Assembly (NCBI GenBank): GCA_027382625.1
Contig: JAJKFJ010021960.1
Coordinates: 1-64,000, forward strand
Direction: 5' to 3'
Length of the DNA: 64,000 nt
Source: Tetmemena sp. SeJ-2015
Taxonomy: Eukaryota; Ciliophora; Spirotrichea; Sporadotrichida; Oxytrichidae
The notes below the pieces were generated by a model. It saw only the letters and a list, made by a program, of their open reading frames with translations. It was not told the origin of the DNA and did not search any database. The position numbers and the translations under genes were made by a program. Below, one piece after another: positions 57,701 to 64,000 of the stretch; within the stretch, counting starts at the first letter, position 1, and each line of letters begins with the position of its first letter.

Positions 57701-60700
57701 AAAATTAGTTGATTCTTTCTACCTTCAAATAACACCTTTGACAAACTAATTTATATTACTTTTATAATTTGGTAAATATCAGTGCAAAATATAACTCTCA
57801 GACAAAAATTAAGGGGTCCTCCTTTTCATTTACCCTTTATAATGCAACTTTTAATCTTATTCTTGTCTTAAATTTGCCAAAAACTTATTAATTCTCTGAA
57901 TAATTTTTCTAAACTTAGCTGCTTTTTATTCTACATATAGGATATATTATTCCTTATATTGAGCTATCTCTATTAAAATTTCTAGCAAAATACTTTTTAG
58001 TTTATTATTTTACTCTCAATGAACTAAAATATTATTAAAATGCCATGTTTTTGCTGAAAAATTCGTAATAATTATGGATACCTAATTGTAATTAATTTAT
58101 TAAAAAAATATTTAAAGTTTAGCAATCACTTTTCTTATGTTTTAATTAACCTTGGAAGAATTGAGTTAAACAAATTATAACCTATTAACTTAAAATAAAG
58201 CAATTATTTTGTATACACATCTATTCCAAATAAAAAGTTTTATTGAGTACATAATTTCTTTTACTCGAAATATTCTTTAAACAATTATAAATAGCAATTA
58301 ATCTTTTTTGCTAAGCCAAAATATAGCAAATTTATAATTGAATATAAAGATAAACTTGGTGAAAAGGAATAATTCCCCTAAATTTACATCCAAAAAGTTA
58401 AGACTATTCTATTCGTATAATTATTTCTCTTATTTAATTGTCGAATCGCTCAAGAATAAGGAAATTTAAGAATAAATCTTATAGAACATTTATGAGGCAA
58501 ACTATTTTAAATTATTTTTAAACATCTCGAGCAGTCTTAAAGCAAGTTTGACTATCAATAAATTAGGCGAGGTTATTATAAAATTCAACCAATAAGTAAC
58601 ATACTAAATATAAATTAGTAAAATATAAACTCTTATTGAATTCTTAAATACTTTCGCTTATAATTTAATACTCAGAAACCTGCAGCAATTTTGCACCAAA
58701 AGATCTCCAACTCTCAATTTTTATTTTAGAAAGCAAAACCAAATCATAATAAACAGGGGATTAATTTAGTTGGAGAATAGCCAAATGTTATCTTGACAGT
58801 ATAAGAATACAGATAGAGTTTTATGAGCCTCAATAAATCTCATAGTAGCAGACTGACCAGCTCTAAGTGGTATTCCTTAGAAATGGATTGATTAGAGAGA
58901 CACATAGCACACAGCCCATAGGCTTTTAATATACTTGCAGATGCCCCATTCCTTAAAATAAATTTCTCAGTAGATTGACAAAAAAAGTATTTGGTATATA
59001 TTAATACATTTTAGGCACTCTGTAAAATATCATCTCTTAACTATCCAGAAAAATATTTATCTTAAAGGTTTACTAAATCATTTAAAAGTATTTTTTATAA
59101 CCATTTAAATCAAAGGTGCATTATCAGTTGGAGAAAAATCTATGAAAGCTCTTGTTATAGGAAACTTTATTTTGATGATCTATAATTTTAATTTATAGAC
59201 AAAATAGTTCTCCTTGAAAATTAATTATAACCAAATTTTATGCTAAATTTAAATATAAAACTACGCAAAAGGTTTTAACTTGTGATGCTAAAAGATAAAA
59301 AATACATGTTTTTTAAACTTTGCTTTAAATCTTATTATGTAAATTTAACGATTTTGAAATCTAGTTTAGGTCTTAAAGCTTGTCATTTCTGTGGGGTATG
59401 ATAAACAATTTGCAGCTCATTCTTACAATTATTATTTTCGTATTAAATATTTGGTTTAAGTAGTTTATATTGAATGCCGCTTTTCATGATAGACTTTCCG
59501 AAAAATGTGATAATGTTTTACAACTTCCTGGTGTCAGTGAGTTCTTTTGATATCCTTCCAACTGAGAGCATCAACCAAATCGCGTTCGGAATATAAAGTA
59601 ATGAAGAAGCGGACGAAGGCAACTCTTAGGAAAGTTTCAGCTCTAATTTTGAGGAAATGGATATCTTCTAAATGCACATTTAATAATCTTCAAACTTTAA
59701 CTGATTAAAGCTATATATTTTAGCTATGAGTCTTTAGATATCATTCAGAATATGGGTAGCATGTTCTATTTCTATCTCGCTATAATTGCTATATACACTA
59801 TGGTCATACTCACTAAAATCTTTCAGCTCAAACGATTGCATGAATGGATGAAAAAGAAATTTGTTTTCAATACTCTTCTAAGATTCTTTCTTGAGGGTTA
59901 TAATTAATTTTTATTATTTTATCTTCAGATAGCGATCTCAAGTATGATCTGTTTCAACAAAGTAATTTGTTATTTAATTTCTAACTACGTGTTTAGGTTG
60001 ATCTATAGAATGGACAGAAATAGTTTTTAACTTTGAATTGTGCAGTTATGTTAGCTTTTTTAATATTCTATCCAGCTCTGATAGCTTATATATCCTTGAA
60101 AAACTTCACTAGGATTGAAGATCCGATTATTCAGCAAACTATTTAATTTATTGGAAGTCTGTTTGAAGGCCTGAACACAAGCAAGAAATTGGCGATCATT
60201 TATAATTCCCTTTTTACACTTAAAATAAACTTAGAAGGCTGCTAACTGCTACACTTTGTTTCTTCTTGGTACAATATCCAGTTTTATAGATGCAACTTAA
60301 AATATAAATAGATTTATCTTTATGTTGTTCTTAATTCATTGTGGATGATATACACTCTATCTGTGAGACCTTTAAAAACTTAAACTCTCAACAATCTGGA
60401 AATCTTCAATGAGATTCAATAATTTAAATTATATTCAGCTAAACATATATTCCATTTAACTTGATATTCTAAATTATAAACTCTTTCATTATACAAATTT
60501 TTAATAGGTATTGCTTAATCCTTTGATAAAATACCCACAATCAAATTCAGAATTAGAATAAATAATCTCTTCTCTATTAAAAAAAGAGTACTAAACTTGT
60601 TCAAATTGTTAAAAAATAAATTGTCTATTATACAATTTAGAGTATCTTTTTTTTTAATTAAAAAAATAAATTTCAGATTTGAATCATGAGTTATATTATT

Positions 60701-61590
60701 CTTCAAAGAGATTTAAGATAAATACATTTGATTTGTCTGCTTTTGATAAGCTACAGTATGTTCTGTTTTTAGTCTTTCATTGAAGATCCTGCTATTACTA
60801 TTCAAATAGGTTATTTAATGATTGCACTTACCTGCTTTAACTTATTTTCCAACATGCTTGTCATCTTAGCAACCTATATAAAATAAATTTATATATACTT
60901 TATATGTATACCTCATATCCAGCTATGAAAGCAGGCCTAAGAACTCTAATTTTAAAAGCAAAGCATTTTACTCAGAAAATTTAAAAATCTAAGCTTTACC
61001 AAAATTAGGATACCCTAAATTAAGATACAGAACAGAGGATAAATAAAGTTACTAGGAACTCTACTCAACCAAGCACTTTAAAACTTAGGAATTAGGTGCA
61101 AGTCAATATAGAACAATTAGAAAAGAATATGGACATGCATCAAAGTTACTCTATTGAAGATATGACAATAGCTGCTCACGAAGTTTCTGAAAATCACTTA
61201 AATTCAAATAGAAATTATTCGTAAAATTTGTTCATTAAATTTATGAACTATATTATATATTTTTTTGTTGCAGTACCATGATAGATCCAGGACGGCTACA
61301 ATAAGTTTTATTTATAGAGCATTTGATTGAGAATGAAGAAATTAAATTCAATCACAGATAGTTTGAGAAGGAGTAAAAGATATCCTTGAGATTTAGAAAC
61401 CTTAAAAAGACTCCAAAAAACAAAGACAGATTCAAGTCAAAATTTTTTCCTTAGTCTTAAAATAAAAAAATTGAATAGAATTCACAAGGAAAAATGAATG
61501 ATGACATTGGTTATAGATAAGATATATAGCATGGTATAGATGACTTCAACCAATAAAGTTAACGCCCTGTTAATAAGATTTTGTAGAGGT
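45756..61590 (+). CDS. Copy 5 of tandem large membrane-protein family, enlarged by insertions
   Basis: Exon 1 is 45756-45862 (MTRYQSF, six codons shorter, hydrophobic LSLFFLFLFG) and exon 2 is 45893-46069. Then 46124-46160, 46209-46272, 46883-47078, 47160-47212, 47621-47722, 47775-48003, 48163-48236, 48266-48395, 49189-49350, 50068-50242, 51985-52125, 53070-53290, 54120-54272, 55120-55210, 55760-55870, 55921-56190, 57570-57810, 58380-58605 and 58660-58965. Membrane part: 59113-59170, 59362-59430, 59474-59672, 59723-59896, 59997-60295, 60318-60412, 60730-60872. Tail: 60918-61230 and 61285-61590. The poly-A before the RRL motif near 60228 has four A where copies 2 and 3 have five, which shifts the frame exactly as in copy 1. 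The stop is uncertain: the frame remains open past QRPVNKI. At least six gaps host foreign sequence. Function as for copy 3. Confidence 0.7.
46070..46123 (+). other. 54-bp IES, pointer TA, copy 5
   Basis: TA at 46070-46071 and 46124-46125. The join reads SGASWSNPRPYIIVQD. Confidence 0.9.
46161..46208 (+). other. 48-bp IES, pointer GATAA, copy 5
   Basis: GATAA at 46161-46165 and 46209-46213. Excision reads VQDKGATAKFGKIFDQV. Confidence 0.9.
46360..46545 (+). CDS. 61-codon ORF in an IES gap of copy 5, unknown
   Basis: ATG at 46360, TGA at 46543-46545. It begins MEEKGIQGVHFNEGEV and contains CHLISYQEDEKYQ and HVNFSNAYEWLNF. Residue composition looks protein-like and local GC is above the flanks. 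It is absent from copies 1-3 at this position. It may be a nested MDS of another gene; a chance ORF is possible at this length. Confidence 0.3.
46955..46971 (+). other. 17-bp IES, pointer TCC, copy 5
   Basis: TCC at 46955-46957 and 46972-46974. Removal reads CSLVFLNSSSGALIRY. It is the same site as the CCAT IES of copies 1 and 2, with a mutated, shifted pointer. Confidence 0.8.
47957..47970 (+). other. 14-bp IES, pointer ATTTA, copy 5
   Basis: ATTTA at 47957-47961 and 47971-47975. The join reads GYSIYDIDAIP. Confidence 0.8.
48396..49188 (+). other. 790-bp insertion gap in copy 5 with an open frame
   Basis: Between the GLKAISKDISVG block and the GFYVDNQIPQK block. An open ciliate-code frame runs 48643-48906 (about 87 codons, TGA at 48904-48906, no clear ATG). 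It has Lys/Arg/Cys-rich sequence including KKWVFVTCLNDKLKQ and LSRSLDRGRNCITNL. A second stretch (49004-49189) is open into the next family block. Neither frame is recognised; the first has coding-like composition. Confidence 0.3.
49351..50067. other. Gap in copy 5, no recognised content
   Basis: Between the KADWSSG and SYIKSELNGYFVF blocks. The GC-richer part (49650-49900) has no sustained open frame that I could support. Confidence 0.4.
50403..50765 (+). repeat. Repeat shared with copy 1 (8492-8830)
   Basis: Same order and spacing of several conserved pieces as at 8492-8830. The plus strand is open for about 80 codons from ATG 50403 (CNFVSVKIKDLPLIC, then a hydrophobic FFIIFIIFI). The frame is not conserved in copy 1, so it is probably not a real gene now. 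Confidence 0.55.
51255..51524 (+). CDS. 89-codon Asn/Ser and acidic tract ORF nested in copy 5
   Basis: ATG at 51255, TGA at 51522-51524. It begins MSVFLDQGSTPTSQPLF, then an Asn/Ser run (about residues 24-43), an Asp/Glu run (about 48-60) and a basic end with QKRKSWKINKRC. The sharp change to an acidic codon repeat and basic C-terminus is typical of nuclear or chromatin-type ciliate proteins and unlike the AT-rich flanks. It is absent from copies 1-3. It is probably an exon or MDS of another gene inserted in this IES. A B-box-like GGTTCAACTCC falls within it (51276-51286), probably by chance. Confidence 0.4.
52199..52533. mobile_element. 335-bp terminal-inverted-repeat element
   Basis: Left end 52199-52224 (ATATTATCCGTTCAGCC...) and right end 52508-52533 are inverted repeats of 26 bp with two mismatches. 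The interior is non-coding overall but has a GC-richer right half. A target duplication is not clear. It sits in the gap between two copy 5 ectodomain blocks, and no second copy is in the window. Confidence 0.7.
53536..54004 (+). pseudogene. Relic resembling the small (22-kDa type) ORF of hypotrich TBE transposons
   Basis: Starting at ATG 53536 (MTNK), a one-base shift near 53549 leads to RLRVEAQELSNRF, then a TGA at 53593-53595. It is then open to TGA 54002-54004: KEDLYRYLTQQGKK, LFLPTMYGTKIPFLKAIL, EIPNFPEISVTNMYEDAMG, ALFLPNKEQL, PERRFFLG. GC is distinctly higher than in the host gene. It splits the copy 5 block for INGVV...PSW (53238-53290 and 54120-54272), where copies 1 and 2 read through. 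The overall pattern (a LYRYLT motif, then FLP with a following FLK, then a late PERRFF motif) resembles the small accessory ORF of TBE elements as I recall it. That assignment is inference and no terminal C4A4-type repeats were found. Confidence 0.5.
54408..54776 (+). CDS. 122-codon ORF nested in copy 5, unknown
   Basis: ATG at 54408, TGA at 54774-54776. It begins MKHQQVITICEPIKLL, then contains LIRTGKSCKLEYPNTTAC and FFHFADNGPLLKIKLILV, with later hydrophobic and basic alternation. The first half is GC-richer and has two Cys and an NTT glycosylation motif. It lies between copy 5 ectodomain blocks, with no counterpart in the other copies. It is possibly a nested gene segment, and chance remains an alternative. 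Confidence 0.3.
56225..56670 (-). pseudogene. Second copy of the unknown minus-strand gene (see 25.6 kb)
   Basis: From about 56545 down, one frame reads FVSNAITKIDACYYSLRKDL, GKLSIEDLLLQTVVYLEAKS and RINQIIHVLILKFIRELRN, ending in TGA near 56215. Upstream, nucleotide similarity to 26000-26110 continues but the frame is broken. It lies within the gap between the SGPP and PLTDI-type blocks of copy 5. Confidence 0.55.
56690..57435 (+). pseudogene. Protein-kinase-like relic inside copy 5
   Basis: Frame-shifted but recognisable kinase order. YLVKKEERG...NELTVLREAR (about 56795-56870) suits the lysine/alphaC region and YIAIRFLNGITLREFL (about 56920-56970) the hinge. HELGFRDLKPENIM (57041-57082) is the catalytic loop with Asp and Lys kept (Phe replaces the usual His/Tyr). 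IDFNRV (57109-57126) stands at the DFG position with Asn for Gly. SAVDIWSIVAIILE (about 57208-57250) is subdomain IX. TGA codons lie near 56876 and 57008. The gene is dead as read. The 57-kDa ORF of TBE transposons carries a kinase domain, so a transposon origin is plausible, but a cellular kinase copy cannot be excluded. Confidence 0.65.
57806..58379. mobile_element. 574-bp insertion flanked by AAATT, with short inverted ends
   Basis: AAATT at 57806-57810 and 58380-58384. Removing one repeat plus the insert restores DKNLHPKSQD, the reading of copies 1-3, which lack the insert. The ends (AAGGGGTCCTCCTTTTCA on the left, a CCCCT-ending complement on the right) are imperfect inverted repeats. 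It is a young, precisely delimited IES or MITE-type insertion. The AAATT repeat could serve as pointer. Confidence 0.8.
59962..59996 (+). other. 35-nt intron, copy 5 membrane region
   Basis: GTAATT...TTTAG between the invariant 29-nt exon 59933-59961 and the exon starting VDLQNGQKQF. Same position and phase as in the other copies. Confidence 0.85.
60296..60317 (+). other. 22-bp IES, pointer CTT, copy 5
   Basis: CTT at 60296-60298 and 60318-60320. Excision reads QMQLYVVLNSLWMI. Confidence 0.85.
60413..60729 (+). other. 317-bp IES, pointer GATT, copy 5
   Basis: GATT at 60413-60416 and 60730-60733. Joins NLEIFNEI to CLLLISYSMFCF. Confidence 0.85.
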
Positions 61591-62424
61591 TTATTGCTTT
61601 TATAAATAAATAGGAGAGAATTTATAAATTTTAAAGTGAAACAGCAATAATGACATTGCTTTTTAGGTTTTATTTTTTACTTAACTTTTCAAATATCAAA
61701 TCCATATAGATCTTGAAAACTTAGCTTTATAATAAGCATCTAAAATGTTAAAGTAAAGAACAATACGCTTTTTAAAATTCTTTAAATTATTCATCATTCT
61801 ATTTTTAAATCATACTAATGAAGCCCTAAATTTATCTTTACATTTACACTAATTTCAATTAAATTTAATGAAAAATAATTGCAAATACGCAATAAATAAA
61901 AATAAATATAGAGCTTTTCTCAAGAATAAGCAGGTTTGCTATAATTTTATGACTTTGAGGTAGTGAGAACTTGCTTAATATATATTTTATTAATTATTCA
62001 GCACAGTAGGAGTTCAGAAGCATCAGAATTTTATTTTTAAATTTCTTGAACTCTTAAACTAGTGTCTTAATTGAGATTAAATTAAAAAATTTAAAAGGAA
62101 ATATGTTTTAAAAAACGTCACTCCTCTTGCTTCATTTTAAGGGGTCTTATTTTAAAATATTTTGTATCATATATTTTTCAAATATTTTACAATTACTCTT
62201 TAAATATAATTAAAGCTGTCTCTTTACTACTGCACCTATATAAAGAATAATTTTTTGTGTTGAGGCTTTAACTAATATGAAATAGAAAAATTAAACTTAA
62301 ATGATTTTAAAATAAATAAATATTTATTAATCCAGTAATTGAATTAATTAATTATATTTATTTCTATGATGAGTGGGAATACTATCCATTATATTTTGTT
62401 AATTAAATTTAAATAAAGAAGATA
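61591..62424. other. Spacer between copy 5 and the 62.4-kb gene
   Basis: AT-rich. The open copy 5 tail frame may extend into it. No other feature seen. Confidence 0.5.
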
Positions 62425-63582
62425 ATGAGTGGAAATTCTGAGAAGAAAATAAATCAGACTAAGAAACAAAATGGAGGAAGCGATTAAGACTAGAGTGAAG
62501 GAGGGAACAGAGTTTCCCTAATAAAGGATATTTAGAAATCAGAGAGGCAAAACATAAAGGATCTCAAAGATAAATAAAATAATTTGTAAAGTTATAAAAA
62601 CTAAAATAATCTAACTGTTAATTATTAAAATGAGTTTCTCGATCAGTATATAACTGATACAGAGAATTTAATTAAAAAGGATGAGTTGGCTCTCAAGCAA
62701 ACACCTCCCTAACAAAAAATAGGGATCTAGGAATATTAAAATTCATTTTAGTATTAAATAGAAGAAACTAAGGAAAGTTAAGTCGGTTTATAAAACTTAA
62801 ATTATTTATTATGCTCCAAGAGAAAAGTAAGAGAGGAAGACAATTTTAAAAGCCAATAACACTATTTTTCTCAAAAGAGATAGAAAGTTGAGACTTTCAG
62901 AGAGGGAAAATTTGAAGGAGGTTTGGACGTCTACGATTCAGAAAACTCAAGCGCAATATTGAGATAGAGATAAGAAGAGGATTTTTATGAGTTTTTCCCA
63001 AAGCAGAGAGAAGTTAACACGACTGTTTAGGATACTCAGATATCACCAATAGTTCCTAATCTCTCAACAGTTCAAGGAACTCCTATCTCTACAATGGCTG
63101 CAACTTCTTCTCCAATCATAGGTATGAATCCCCCAACTACTCTCAGCTCAACGGCAAGCCAAACTATTCTTACAGCGACGACATCTCAAGTACAATTAGC
63201 AGTAGCAACCACACTGGCACAGAATCAGCCTCTCTCTAGATAATAGGCGTAGGGCGCGATTAGACATACTTCTAATAGGAATTATGATTTAATAAATATT
63301 TAGAAGTTGATGCAAAAGCTGGAATCTGAGGGTATTGACTTAGATTCCGCAGACAAACAAGGAACAATTGCTAAGCTAGAGAAGCTGGCCACTCAGCTTA
63401 ATGAGGCCTTGGTTATATATGCGTCCTCAAAAAAATTCTTTTAAGAATATCAAGAAAAATTTTATTTTATTATGCAATAAAAATTTTTCCTCAGTCCAGG
63501 GACTCGGATAGATCAGGTAGGATAATCAATGTATAATATATTTAAAACATATGATACGAGCTTCAAGGGCATACTGAAATGA
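62425..63582 (+). CDS. 385-residue Gln/Asn-rich protein, unknown function
   Basis: Uninterrupted ORF from ATG 62425-62427 to TGA 63580-63582 when TAA/TAG encode Gln; the standard code would break it dozens of times. The N-terminal 100 residues are polar and Lys/Gln/Asn-rich (MSGNSEKKINQTKKQNGG). A central basic patch has SKRKVREED, an acidic/aromatic EEDFYEFFPKQ follows near residue 190, and then a Thr/Ser/Pro/Ala-rich linker (about 205-270). The C-terminal helix-prone segment is IQKLMQKLESEGIDLDS...TIAKLEKLATQLNEAL. It looks like a nuclear or regulatory scaffold, with no recognised domain. A GT...AG interval at 63522-63562 offers an alternative end (QLQGHTEMREQLK, TGA near 63627). No IES interrupts it, unlike the array genes. 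Confidence 0.75.
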
Positions 63583-64000
63583 GAGAGCAACTTAAACTAG
63601 AGAATTTAAATGATCTACGACATCATTGAAGATCTTTAACAATAAAGATCAATGAAATTGTTTAATCAATCTTATCTGTGATAATGAAACTAGTCAAGAA
63701 ACGAAGTATTGAAAAAATATTTTTGGAATTCTAATTTAAACATATTTTGACGATGCTGAAATAAATCAATTGAATCATTAAAAGAAATAGAATAAAGTGA
63801 TATCAATATAAATTGAGTGGATACATAAATTGAAGAAAATCCATCACCTCCAGCACTTTCATTCAGTTCTTATTTCATGAATTTCGCTTGATCTAAGATC
63901 TTGAAAGCAGATACTGAAAAATGATATTTTAAAGTTAAATAAGTTAATAATTTTTATTAAGTTGTTCTTATTTTTAGCAATATTTTCCTATAGCTAATTT
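63583..64000. other. Downstream flank to window end
   Basis: AT-rich, with no supported gene apart from the possible alternative last exon of the 62.4-kb gene (to about 63629). Confidence 0.45.

Noticed and set aside
1..64000. CRISPR arrays, rRNA genes, complete tRNA genes, bacterial-type operons
   Set aside because: None seen. The repeats present are paralogous exons, IESs or inverted-repeat elements, and the code and introns are eukaryotic.
1..64000. Macronuclear nanochromosome ends (C4A4-type telomeric repeats) or TBE terminal repeats
   Set aside because: No CCCCAAAA-type repeat found, so the window is neither a macronuclear chromosome nor contains an intact TBE.
1..64000. Paramecium or Tetrahymena origin
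   Set aside because: Both use the same code, but pointers here vary from 2 to 6 bp and are not restricted to TA, and precise intragenic IESs are dense; a spirotrich fits better. It is not excluded that another less-known ciliate is the source.

Overview
The window looks like germline (micronuclear) DNA of a ciliate, most likely a hypotrich/spirotrich of the Oxytricha-Stylonychia kind. It is very AT-rich. Every recognisable coding block needs TAA and TAG read as glutamine, with TGA as the only stop. GT...AG introns are short (30-38 nt). Coding blocks are also cut by non-intron segments bounded by 2-6 bp direct repeats ('pointers'). Removing the segment plus one repeat copy restores the reading frame and the sequence shared with the paralogues. 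These behave as internal eliminated sequences (IESs) between macronuclear-destined segments (MDSs). Variable pointers argue against Paramecium (TA only), and precise intragenic IESs argue against Tetrahymena. The species assignment is inference.

The backbone is a tandem, same-strand array of one large gene family, about 9-16 kb per germline copy: a 5'-truncated tail (about 1.46-2.34 kb), copy 1 (3.37-14.56 kb, several frameshifts), copy 2 (16.08-25.25 kb), copy 3 (27.20-37.90 kb, best preserved), a decayed head (39.73-40.11 kb) and copy 5 (45.76-61.59 kb, swollen by insertions). The predicted product is a surface membrane protein. It has an N-terminal hydrophobic signal/anchor, a long Cys-containing ectodomain with cadherin-like stretches (Asp-Pro-Asp-Asp/Glu motifs), then about six or seven membrane helices and a Lys/Gln-rich cytoplasmic tail.

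Other genes surround or sit inside this array. A minus-strand leucine-rich-repeat gene lies at 40.7-43.2 kb, and a broken duplicate of its 3' end lies at 26.2-26.5 kb. A 385-codon ORF at 62.4-63.6 kb is visible only in the ciliate code. GC-richer coding-like blocks lie on the minus strand at 0.18-1.24 kb and in two homologous relics at 25.6-26.2 and 56.2-56.7 kb. Inside the IESs of copies 1 and 5 there are unrelated open frames, a relic resembling the small ORF of hypotrich TBE transposons (53.5-54.0 kb) and a protein-kinase relic (56.7-57.4 kb).

Mobile elements include two foldback elements with 250-bp arms and 8-bp target duplications (28.6 and 44.8 kb), a 115-bp repeat with a pol III A-box-like motif (32.6 kb, and nested in the 44.8 kb foldback), a 335-bp terminal-inverted-repeat element (52.2 kb) and a 574-bp insertion flanked by AAATT (57.8 kb).

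The most unusual signal is comparative. Five tandem paralogues record gain, loss, pointer drift and growth of the same IESs, including one that is 12-14 bp in three copies and 708 bp in the fourth. Three stretches (16.4-16.6, 28.1-28.5, 35.5-36.15 kb) look like unpolished consensus and limit frameshift calls there.
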